NCBI GenBank assembly: GCA_963675935.2
Contig: CAXXPV010000003.1
Coordinates: forward strand, 1,488,001-1,552,000
DNA length: 64,000 nt
DNA from: G963675935 sp963675935
Lineage (GTDB): Bacteria; Planctomycetota; Planctomycetia; Pirellulales; Thermoguttaceae
Reading direction: 5' to 3'
Shown piece after piece: positions 52,196 through 59,703 of this stretch (within the stretch, counting starts at the first letter, position 1; every line of letters starts with the position of its first letter). Below the pieces are notes generated by a model, which saw only the letters and a program-made list of their open reading frames with translations, was not told the origin of the DNA and searched no databases. Position numbers and translations under genes: made by a program.

Positions 52196-53860
52196 GTGCT
52201 GTCGATGTGGCCGATTCGCCGAAAATTGCTGCTTGGCCTGGGCCTGCTGGTCCTGGTCGTCGCTATCCTTTCGAGCGCCGGACTCATGGCCACCTACGCC
52301 TACCGAAACCTGGTCAACAGTCTGAGTTGGCGGGTGAGCGAACTGCCGCTGGCCGCCGAACTTAGCGGGCACGTCGCCAACCTCCGCATCACCATCGGCG
52401 AGCTGCGCGGCCTGCGGGTCGATACCTTCGCCGACACCCATCAAGACCTCGTGCCCCTGCGAGTGCGAATCGCCCGCGACCAATTCCTCGCCCAACTCGA
52501 TGAAGTCGATCAAACGCTGGTGCGTTACCGGACTCAACTGTCGGGCGAGGCCGCGGCCGAACCGCGAATTTCCGATCATCAGCCGGAGTGGGAAACCGTC
52601 CGCAAGATCGAGACCCAATTGGAACGCATCCGCACGGCCAACCGCGACGAAGATTGGATGCTCGACAACGTCCGGATCGGCTGGCTCGACGAAGAGCTGC
52701 TGCGGCTGCAAGTGCTCGCGTCGGAATTGCCAAGCCACCTGCACGCGAAGCTGGCCGGCCTTTCCCATGAGGTTCGCGGAAAATACGCCGCGTTGCTCGT
52801 CAGCGAGTGGGCGGCCGCGCTCTCGGCCGTTCTGATTTTCCTGCTGTTCATGCGGCTGTCCTACCGTTGGATTTTCCGGCCGCTGCGAATCCTCATCGGC
52901 GGATCGCGCCGCGTGGCCGCCGGCGAGTTCGGCCACCGCATTCACCTCGACACCGGCGACGAGATGGCCGAACTGGCCAAGGCCATGAACGACATGACCG
53001 CCCGATTCCAGGAAATCCGCGACGATCTCGACCGTCAGGTGCAACTGCGCACCAAGCAGGTGGTTCGCAGCGAGCAATTGGCCAGCGTTGGTTTTTTGGC
53101 GGCGGGCGTTGCCCACGAAATCAATAACCCCCTGGCCTCGATCGCGATGGGCGCCGAATCGCTCGAAGGCCGCTTCAGCGAAATCCTCGACCCAAACGAT
53201 CCGCAACAGGCCATCGCGGCCAACTATCTGCGGATGATCCAGACCGAGGCGTTCCGCTGCAAGGGAATCACCGAGAAGCTGCTTGATTTTTCGCGCATCG
53301 GGCCGGGCCGCCGCGAAAACACCGACCTCGGCGAATTGGTCGCCGGCGTGATCGAAATGATCGGCCACTTGGGCAAATATCAGCGGAAACGCGTCGAATT
53401 CACGCCCGGCGAACCGGTTGTTGTCGAAGTGAATCCGCAGGAACTCAAGCAGGTCGTGCTGAATTTACTGACCAACGCCCTGGACAGCCTCGACGATGGC
53501 GGCGCGGTGCGCGTCGAATTGACCGCCGACGACGGCCATGCCGTTTTGCGCGTGGCCGACAACGGCTGCGGCATGACGCCCGACGTGCTCGAACATCTTT
53601 TCGAGCCGTTCTTCACACGCCGGCGCGACGGCCAGGGCATCGGGCTGGGTCTTTCCATCACCTATCGCATCGTCGCCGATCACGGCGGCGACATTGAAGC
53701 CGCCAGCGACGGCGCGGGCCGCGGTTCGACTTTCCGCGTCCGCTTGCCGCTGGCGGGAACCGTAGCAGGCACACCCCGTGTGCCGTCCCCTGAAGTAGCA
53801 GGCACACTCCGTGTGCCGTCCGCGGGAAAGGAGGCCGGCCATCGCCGCCAAGCCGCATAA
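52196..53860 (+). CDS. Membrane-bound sensor histidine kinase
   Basis: GGAGG stands 8 bases before a GTG at 52196; the frame is open further upstream without coding character. Order: membrane helix (residues 10-32), sensor domain of about 170 residues, second helix (about 200-222), HAMP segment (FRPLRILIGGSRRVAAGEFG), then dimerisation domain with the phosphoacceptor His307 in VAHEINNPLAS, and the ATP domain (NLLTNALDS, VADNGCGMTP, GQGIGLGLS). The last 35 residues are unusual: TVAGTPRVPS and EVAGTLRVPS are translated hairpin repeats of the GTAGCAGGCACACTCCGTGT family. It overlaps the response regulator gene. Confidence 0.92.
   Translation: MLSMWPIRRKLLLGLGLLVLVVAILSSAGLMATYAYRNLVNSLSWRVSELPLAAELSGHVANLRITIGELRGLRVDTFADTHQDLVPLRVRIARDQFLAQLDEVDQTLVRYRTQLSGEAAAEPRISDHQPEWETVRKIETQLERIRTANRDEDWMLDNVRIGWLDEELLRLQVLASELPSHLHAKLAGLSHEVRGKYAALLVSEWAAALSAVLIFLLFMRLSYRWIFRPLRILIGGSRRVAAGEFGHRIHLDTGDEMAELAKAMNDMTARFQEIRDDLDRQVQLRTKQVVRSEQLASVGFLAAGVAHEINNPLASIAMGAESLEGRFSEILDPNDPQQAIAANYLRMIQTEAFRCKGITEKLLDFSRIGPGRRENTDLGELVAGVIEMIGHLGKYQRKRVEFTPGEPVVVEVNPQELKQVVLNLLTNALDSLDDGGAVRVELTADDGHAVLRVADNGCGMTPDVLEHLFEPFFTRRRDGQGIGLGLSITYRIVADHGGDIEAASDGAGRGSTFRVRLPLAGTVAGTPRVPSPEVAGTLRVPSAGKEAGHRRQAA
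53762..53820 (+). repeat. Two GTAGCAGGCACACYCCGTGT repeat units in the 3' end of the kinase gene
   Basis: Two direct units (53762-53787 and 53795-53820) translated in frame as VAGTxRVPS. The second reaches into the region where the next gene starts. Confidence 0.8.
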
Positions 53861-55271
53861 TCGTCTGAAACTACTCTTCGCCGACGACGAACGCTCGTTG
53901 CAGGAACTCATGCGCATCGAACTGCCGCGGATGGGCCACGAGGCCACGATCTGCCCCGACGGCACGACTGCTCTGGCCGCGCTCGATCGCAACACCTACG
54001 ACTGCATCCTGGTCGATCTCGACATGCCCGGCTGCAACGGCATCGACGTCATCGCCCGGGCGAAACAGCTTGCGCCCGACACCGAGGCCGTGGTGCTGAC
54101 CGGCAAGTCGTCGCTCGAAACGGCCGTCGCCGCGTTGCGATTCGGCGCGTTCGATTATCTGACAAAACCGTGCAGGCTGGCCGATCTCGAATCGCTGCTG
54201 CGCCGCGTGGCCGAAAAACGCGAGTTGACCAACAAATACCGAGCCTTGAAGCAGCGGCTCGAACGCATCGAGGGTTCGCCCGAGTTGATCGGCCAATCGG
54301 CCAAGATGGACCAGGTTCGCCGGCTCATCGCCAAGGTGGCTCCGACCGATTCGACGGTGCTTATCCTCGGCGAGACGGGCACCGGCAAGGAGTTGGTCGC
54401 CCGCGCCGTGCATCAGCAAAGCAGCCGGGCCGACATGCCGCTGGTGCCGATCAATTGCGGCGCCTTGCCAGAAAACTTGATCGAAAGCGAACTGTTCGGC
54501 CACCGGAAAGGCGCGTTCACCGGGGCCGACGAGCATCGCGTCGGACTGTTGCAGGTGGCCAACGGCGGCACGCTGTTCCTCGACGAGGTCGGCGAGTTGC
54601 CCAAGCCGATGCAGGCGAAGTTGCTGCGGTTCTTGGAGAGCGGCGAGGTGCGCCGCCTCGGCGACAACGAGCCTTTCACCTGCGATGTGCGGGTGGTTTG
54701 CGCGACCAACCGCGACTTGGCCGAAATGGTTTCGGCGGGCGATTTCCGTGAAGACCTCTGGTTCCGCATCAACACGTTCGAGATAGCGATACCACCGCTG
54801 CGCGAGCGGATGGAAGACATTCCGCTTTTGGCGAGGCGACTGGCCGCGAGGTCGAATCCGTCGTTCGCCAACAGCGAGGAGTTGTTCGCGCCCGAGGCGC
54901 TCGAAGCACTCGTGTCGCACACGTGGCCCGGCAACGTGCGAGAACTGGCCAATGTGGTCGAGCACGCATTGATACTTTGCGACGCCCCGCCGATTCGACC
55001 GGAGCATTTGCCGCGTCGATTCACGGATGCGAAATCGGCCACAACCGTGGCGTCGTTTCCGATGGTGATCGGCCGAATTCCAGATTGCCGGCCAACCGAC
55101 GACGCCGCGTTTCCGACATTGAACTTGCGCGAGTTGGAGAGGCGAGCGATTCAAGCGGCTCTCGATCGCCATCGCGGCAACAAGCCGAAGGCGGCCGAAG
55201 AGTTGGGTGTCAGCGTCAAAACGCTCTATAACAGGCTGAACCAGGCGGAATTGCTCGGCAAAACGGCGTAG
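53811..55271 (+). CDS. Sigma-54-dependent response regulator (NtrC family)
   Basis: Receiver domain (LLFADDERS, phosphoacceptor Asp in CILVDLDMPG, YLTKP), then AAA+ domain with Walker A GETGTGKE, the sigma-54 contact loop ESELFGHRKGAFTGA, Walker B GGTLFLDEVGEL, and arginine-finger region, then a Fis-type HTH (KPKAAEELGVSVKTLYNRL). It is the partner of the kinase just upstream. Start problem: GTG at 53811 lies inside the hairpin repeat and has no ribosome site. AAAGGAGG at 53827-53834 points to position 53841, where the in-frame codon is ATC. Target genes unknown; none of the promoters noted here is of the sigma-54 type. Confidence 0.92.
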   Translation: MCRPRERRPAIAAKPHNRLKLLFADDERSLQELMRIELPRMGHEATICPDGTTALAALDRNTYDCILVDLDMPGCNGIDVIARAKQLAPDTEAVVLTGKSSLETAVAALRFGAFDYLTKPCRLADLESLLRRVAEKRELTNKYRALKQRLERIEGSPELIGQSAKMDQVRRLIAKVAPTDSTVLILGETGTGKELVARAVHQQSSRADMPLVPINCGALPENLIESELFGHRKGAFTGADEHRVGLLQVANGGTLFLDEVGELPKPMQAKLLRFLESGEVRRLGDNEPFTCDVRVVCATNRDLAEMVSAGDFREDLWFRINTFEIAIPPLRERMEDIPLLARRLAARSNPSFANSEELFAPEALEALVSHTWPGNVRELANVVEHALILCDAPPIRPEHLPRRFTDAKSATTVASFPMVIGRIPDCRPTDDAAFPTLNLRELERRAIQAALDRHRGNKPKAAEELGVSVKTLYNRLNQAELLGKTA

Positions 55272-55306
55272 GAGAAAAGTCCCGTCCGGCAGACGGAACC
55301 TACTTC

Positions 55307-56065
55307 TCACGCCACGCTCTCGCCTCGCTGGGCGATTTCGTCGCGGAGCCGGGCGGCTTGCTCGTACTGCTCGGCCGCGATGGCGTCGGAAAGTTGCTCG
55401 GCCAACGTCTTGCCCACCCGATACTCCTCGCGCAACGATTCCTTCATCACGGCCAGTTGGCCGACCAGTTCGTCGTCGTCAAACTGCTCCTCGGCGCCGA
55501 ACTTGGCGAACACGCCGCGCATTTCGCTCAGGCCGCGGTTGATGGTTTCAATGGCCGCCTCGGGACTTTTTTTCTCGAGCGCCAGCATCGCCGCCGCCTG
55601 AACGCGATGAAACAGCACGAAAGGACGATACTGCTCGTGCGAAAGCACCCATTGAGGGTCCGAGGCATGCGCCGCCGCGAAATCCATCAACGACAGGCTG
55701 TAGTCGGTGTCGGCCAGGGCGCGGTCGAACTTCCGCAACGCCAGGAAACAGATTCGACGATGGTAGAACTGCAAAAACTCGCGGTCGATCTCCAGACACT
55801 GCTCCTCGTTCAAGACGAACGTCTCGCCTTGGACGCGGGCCAACTCCTGGAGCCATTCAAGGCAGGTATCGACGCCGCCTGGATGCTCGCCGTCGGGCCG
55901 GCCGACGGTCTCCATTTGCAGCAGACCCATTTCGATCCGCATTTGCAGCACCTCGCGCCCGTCGCCGGCGAGGACCAGCCGCGCGGCGATGACGCCCGGC
56001 TTGAATGACCATGAGCTGAGTACGAAATCGATGTCGTGTTGTTCGTCGTGCTGTTCGTCGGACAT
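55307..56065 (-). CDS. UVR-motif protein, 252 residues
   Basis: The last 35 residues (LAEQLSDAIAAEQYEQAARL, then RDEIAQRG) are a UvrB/UvrC-type helical motif, also found in McsA-like regulators. The first 200 residues include a helical TPR-like part (FLALRKFDRALADTDYSLSL). The first ten residues repeat DEQHDEQHD. No metal-binding cysteines are present. A role in protein-protein contact is likely, the process unknown. It converges on the response regulator gene. Confidence 0.7.
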   Translation of the reverse strand: MSDEQHDEQHDIDFVLSSWSFKPGVIAARLVLAGDGREVLQMRIEMGLLQMETVGRPDGEHPGGVDTCLEWLQELARVQGETFVLNEEQCLEIDREFLQFYHRRICFLALRKFDRALADTDYSLSLMDFAAAHASDPQWVLSHEQYRPFVLFHRVQAAAMLALEKKSPEAAIETINRGLSEMRGVFAKFGAEEQFDDDELVGQLAVMKESLREEYRVGKTLAEQLSDAIAAEQYEQAARLRDEIAQRGESVA

Positions 56066-56294
56066 AACTTCATCATACCGCGTCGGACAAAATGAGGCAA
56101 AGGGGCCTTGATGGGGGGGGATTTATGATTTTGGACTTATCGTCTATGATGGCCCTCGTGCCGTGCAAACTTGCACAACATTGGAATGGTTATACTGCGA
56201 ACGGTTGAAATTGTCCGGTTTTTCCACCCCGCAAGAAATCGGACAAACCAAGCCGTGCAAGGTATAGGAAACCGATCACCGACCACTACCCACC

Positions 56295-57140
56295 ATGCCC
56301 AGTCCAGCCGTCCAGCCGCTGTTGGCCCTGCTTGCTTATCCCGTGGGCGGAAATCCGACCCAGTACATGATCGAACAGGCGGTCGCCCGTCACGATCTCG
56401 ATTGGCGATACCTGACGTTCGAGGTCGGGCCTGAGGAACTCGGTGACGCGGTGCGTGGGCTTCGGGCATTGGGATTTCGCGGCGTCCATTGCGCCGCGCC
56501 GCACAAGCAGGCCGTCGTCGCCCTGTTGGATCGCACGACCGACACGGCCGCCGCCGTTGGCGCGGTCAACCTCGTCTTCCGCGAAGAAAACGCCCTGGTG
56601 GGCGAGAATACCGAAGGCCGGGGCGCGGTGCAAGCGATTCGCGGCTCGTTCGACCCGGCTGGAAAACAGGTCGTGCTGCTCGGCGCCGGGCAGATGGCCC
56701 GCGCCGTGGCCGTCGAACTGGCCGCGGCCGGCGTCGCGGGGGTTACGGTCGTCAACCGCACGGAAAGCCGGGCCGAGGAACTGGCCGCCATGCTATCGGG
56801 CAAATTCAACGTGCCGGCCGCGGCCGTCGCGTGGCAGGGCGATTACGCCGTGCCGCCGGAAGCCGAACTGTTGGTGCAGGCCACGAGCATCGAGTGCGGC
56901 GACGATGTTCCGCTGCCGCTTCTGTCCGATACGCTCCGGCCCGAACTGTTCGTGGCCGACGCAACCGCCAATGCCACGCAAACGTGGCTGCTGGCCGAGG
57001 CCCAGCGACGCGGTTGCAAGACCGTCGACGGCTTGACGATGTTCGTCGAACAGGTGGCGATCGGCCTACAACTCTGGACGGGCGTCGATCCCGATCGTCA
57101 AACGCTTCGCGAGGCGGCCGAGGAATTTTTGGGGCTATAA
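56295..57140 (+). CDS. aroE: Shikimate dehydrogenase (divergent form)
   Basis: NADP-dependent reduction of 3-dehydroshikimate in aromatic amino-acid synthesis, cytoplasmic. Seen: GVHCAAPHKQAV with the catalytic Lys, AVGAVNLVF, ENTEGRGAV (usual NTDG changed to NTEG), the nucleotide loop VLLGAGQMARAVAVEL, VNRTESRAEEL, and DGLTMFVEQVAIGLQLWTG at the end. The N-terminal SxS shikimate-binding motif is replaced by GGNPTQYM. A related quinate/shikimate-type enzyme is possible, but length (281) and context-free position fit aroE. The GTAGCAGG repeat and the insertion sequence follow directly. Confidence 0.8.
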   Translation: MPSPAVQPLLALLAYPVGGNPTQYMIEQAVARHDLDWRYLTFEVGPEELGDAVRGLRALGFRGVHCAAPHKQAVVALLDRTTDTAAAVGAVNLVFREENALVGENTEGRGAVQAIRGSFDPAGKQVVLLGAGQMARAVAVELAAAGVAGVTVVNRTESRAEELAAMLSGKFNVPAAAVAWQGDYAVPPEAELLVQATSIECGDDVPLPLLSDTLRPELFVADATANATQTWLLAEAQRRGCKTVDGLTMFVEQVAIGLQLWTGVDPDRQTLREAAEEFLGL

Positions 57141-57249
57141 GCAGCCACCTTGTAGCAGGCACACTCCGTGTGGGCCGCTAAAAACAGGGAGGAATGTGCC
57201 AAAAACTGGTCTTGGTCATTAGGACGTTTTTTGTTCCACTACGGTTTTT

Positions 57250-57507
57250 ATGAGTACCAAGGAGTTGTTCATGAAAGCCGTCTTGGAAGACATTGGTTAT
57301 TCAAGCCCGCCCCACAAGTTGCTGGCGTTCTTCGAGAAGAGCCGCGATCAGTGGAAGACCAAGGCCTTGAAACGCAAACAGCGCATTCGGCAATTGGAAA
57401 AACGCGTTGCCGAACTGAAAGCCAGTCGGCACAAGTGGAAAGAGAAAGCCCAGAAACAGTGTGGCAGCCCCATCTCGCATGAAGACCGAAAACAAAAAAG
57501 AGCCTGA
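57250..57507 (+). CDS. First ORF of the 1702-bp element, coiled-coil protein
   Basis: The product is 85 residues: MSTKELFMKAVLEDIGYSSP, then a basic coiled coil (DQWKTKALKRKQRIRQLEKR, VAELKASRHKWKEKAQK). No known domain. It overlaps the transposase frame by 29 bases. Possibly DNA-binding or a partner of the transposase. The overlap contains a CAAAAAAG run. Confidence 0.75.
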   Translation: MSTKELFMKAVLEDIGYSSPPHKLLAFFEKSRDQWKTKALKRKQRIRQLEKRVAELKASRHKWKEKAQKQCGSPISHEDRKQKRA

Positions 57508-58867
57508 GCCTTGTCCGGCTTCCGCGAACTCCGCCACGGCGGCTCTGGAGGTAACGCCGCTGCCCGGGCACCAATTCGGCACGGGCATGATCTCGCTGTT
57601 TGCGGACTTGGTGTTGAAGGCGGCCACCAGTCAGCGCGCCGCGGCGGGCGTGCTGCAATTGGTGGGAAAATACCTGACCGGCGTGGTGCGGGTGCCCTGC
57701 GCCAATGCGGGCCGTCTGTGGCTGATGCGGTTGGGACTTTTCGAACTGCTGCGGAAGAAAAAAGCCGCCCCGGATTGGGTATGGATTATGGACCACACGG
57801 TGCAGCTTGGGCCGCACAAGTGCTTGGTGATCGTCGGCGTACGGCTTTCGGCGTGGCGGCGGAAAAAGGCGCCCTTGGAACACGAGGATTTGTCGCTGCT
57901 GAGACTGGTTCCCATGCGGCAGTCTACCGCCACCGCGGTGGCAGAACAACTGGAAGCGACGAGGAAGGAGATGGGCGTCGTGCCTGCGGCGGTCCTCAGC
58001 GACGAAGGCGCGGAACTAAAAAGCGGCATGGCTCTGTTCCGAGCGCGCTCGCCCGTGGCGCGGCGGGTGCCGCATGTCTTTGACATCAAGCACAAGGTGG
58101 CGATTCTGCTCAAACGAGAGTTGCACAACGATGCAGCGTGGCAATCCTTCGTCACCCACACCAACCGCACGAAGCTACAAACCACCTTGACGGAATTGGC
58201 GTTTCTGGTTCCGCCCAGTTTGCGAACCAAGGCACGCTATATGAATCTGGACACGTTGGTCAACTGGGGAAGCCGGGCGTTGGCCTACCTGGACGCCCCG
58301 CGAGACCTTCCCGGGCAGACGGTCGATCGCAAGAAGCTGCGGCAGAAACTGGGGTGGCTTAGCGAGTACCGTTCGGCGTTGGCTGCCTGGACCGAACTGC
58401 TGGCCGTCGCGGAACAGGCAGTCCGTTACGTCCGCAAAAAAGGGTATCATTGTCATGCGGCCAAGGAATTGAAAAGTCGCTTGCTTCTCCTGGCGCGCAC
58501 GCCGAGCGGTCTTCGCCTGCAAGCGGGGATTGTGCAGTTTGTCAAGGAACAATCTCGATGGGTCAAAAAAGGGCGGCATCTGTTGGGCAGCAGTGAGGTT
58601 TTGGAGTCGCTCTTGGGCAAATACAAGCGTATTCAAGGAACGCACAGTAAGGGAGGCATGACCGGATCACTGCTGAACATTGGAGCTGCGGTTACGCACA
58701 AAACCTCGGACACCCTACAACAAGCATTTGCCACCGTGCCGGTTGCCGCGGTGGGGAAGTGGATCCGAGAAAACCTCGGCTTAACGATCCCTGTTCAGCA
58801 GGCCATCGCCTTTCAAGGGAACATAAACTGTCCGAACAACAAAACATTCCTTACACCAAGTTTTTAG
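57479..58867 (+). CDS. Transposase of the 1702-bp element
   Basis: ATG at 57479 lies inside the first ORF in the +1 frame, so re-initiation is likely; the frame is open back to a GTG at 57461. 462 residues. A DDE pattern can be proposed: Asp in WIMDHTVQLG, Asp in AVLSDEGAELKSG, Glu in GSSEVLESLLGKYK. The middle part (KHKVAILLKRELHNDAAW and following) is helical. Contains an RKKGYHCHAAKELKSR stretch. I do not recognise the IS family. Confidence 0.8.
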   Translation: MKTENKKEPEPCPASANSATAALEVTPLPGHQFGTGMISLFADLVLKAATSQRAAAGVLQLVGKYLTGVVRVPCANAGRLWLMRLGLFELLRKKKAAPDWVWIMDHTVQLGPHKCLVIVGVRLSAWRRKKAPLEHEDLSLLRLVPMRQSTATAVAEQLEATRKEMGVVPAAVLSDEGAELKSGMALFRARSPVARRVPHVFDIKHKVAILLKRELHNDAAWQSFVTHTNRTKLQTTLTELAFLVPPSLRTKARYMNLDTLVNWGSRALAYLDAPRDLPGQTVDRKKLRQKLGWLSEYRSALAAWTELLAVAEQAVRYVRKKGYHCHAAKELKSRLLLLARTPSGLRLQAGIVQFVKEQSRWVKKGRHLLGSSEVLESLLGKYKRIQGTHSKGGMTGSLLNIGAAVTHKTSDTLQQAFATVPVAAVGKWIRENLGLTIPVQQAIAFQGNINCPNNKTFLTPSF

Positions 58868-58960
58868 CGGCCCACACGGAGTGTGCCTACTACTTTACTA
58901 TCGCTTCACCGCCCCTTGGCGGTCGGTGCAAGGCGGCGCAACCGGCGCGTCGTTGCCCGG

Positions 58961-59084
58961 GTAACCGTTCACGGGGCACCCGTCATTCTGAGCGCAGCGA
59001 AGAATCTCTCGTGAAATCGCGGCCCAGACGAGATTCTTCGCTGCGCTCAGAATGACGATGTTTTCCCGGCCCGTGAACAGTTAC
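58961..59084 (-). mobile_element. 124-bp hairpin MITE, copy 2
   Basis: Reverse-oriented copy of 20905-21028 with the same length and few differences. Flanked by TTGCCCGG at 58953-58960 and 59085-59092 (8-bp direct repeat). It reaches into the end of the next gene. Confidence 0.85.
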
Positions 59085-59422
59085 TTGCCCGGCGGACAGC
59101 GGTAGCATTGCCGATTCACGGGCCAACAATAGGTCGGAAACGGTTTTCGGCAATAGTCGTCCGCGCAACAGGACGTTTGAAAACATGGGATGGAAGGATA
59201 CGGCTTGCGGCAATAACAGTCGTTGGTCTTCGTCAGCGATGGGCACGGAATGCATGGATACGGCTTGCGACAGTAGTCGTCGGGACAACAGGACGGCAGA
59301 ACGGCGCAGCGAGTGCTTTTCAGCGTTTGGCCGACGGATTGCGAACACAACTCGCCGGCGACCGAATGCTCCGCGAGACACAAAAGAGACAGCACGCCCA
59401 GACAACAGATCCATCGGTTCAT
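59081..59422 (-). CDS. Small secreted cysteine-rich repeat protein, 113 residues
   Basis: ATG at 59422 starts the signal peptide MNRWICCLGVLSLLCLAEHS (then VAG). The mature part has three copies of a C-C-x-D-D-Y-C-R-K-P-Y/F-P-x-x-x-C repeat (SCCPDDYCRKPYPCIPC, DCYCRKPYPSIPC, SCCADDYCRKPFPTYC) and ends CYRCPPGK. Many paired cysteines suggest disulfides or metal binding outside the cell. The stop codon TAA lies in the last bases of the MITE, so the original gene may have been longer. ATG six codons earlier is less likely. Family unknown. Confidence 0.65.
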   Translation of the reverse strand: MNRWICCLGVLSLLCLAEHSVAGELCSQSVGQTLKSTRCAVLPSCCPDDYCRKPYPCIPCPSLTKTNDCYCRKPYPSIPCFQTSCCADDYCRKPFPTYCWPVNRQCYRCPPGK

Positions 59423-59503
59423 GGCGGTGTGGTTCCCCAATCCTTGTGCGTAGTATAATAATGTCGTTTATTGAGTGTCAGCTTGATAATGTTGCATTGT
59501 CCC

Positions 59504-59582
59504 GTTTAGCCGGCGTACTTGTTCGCCGCGTATGTTAGGCAAGTTTGGCCAAAAACGCTGCGAACAAGTTCGCCGGCTAAAC
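59504..59582. repeat. GTTTAGCCGGCG hairpin repeat, copy 2
   Basis: GTTTAGCCGGCGTACTTGTT pairs with AACAAGTTCGCCGGCTAAAC. A half copy ending CCGCCGGCTAAAC follows at 59646-59671. No gene in 59423-59703. Confidence 0.75.
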
Positions 59583-59703
59583 GACTCGCCCGACATTTAT
59601 TACCTGACAGTCAATAGCTCGCCGCGTGGGATGTCGTCGCAAAACGCGGCGGGCAAGTCCGCCGGCTAAACATTTCAATTTGCACTACTATTCTGAGGGT
59701 CAA

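Larger units (their letters stand above)
57172..58873 (+). mobile_element. 1702-bp two-ORF insertion sequence, copy 2 (intact)
   Basis: Same ends GGGCCGCTAAAAAC / GTTTTTAGCGGCCC as copy 1, and the same length. It stands between the two arms of a GTAGCAGGCACACTCCGTGT hairpin repeat, with no direct target duplication. Nearly identical to copy 1, so transposition was recent. I could not assign an IS family. Confidence 0.9.
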
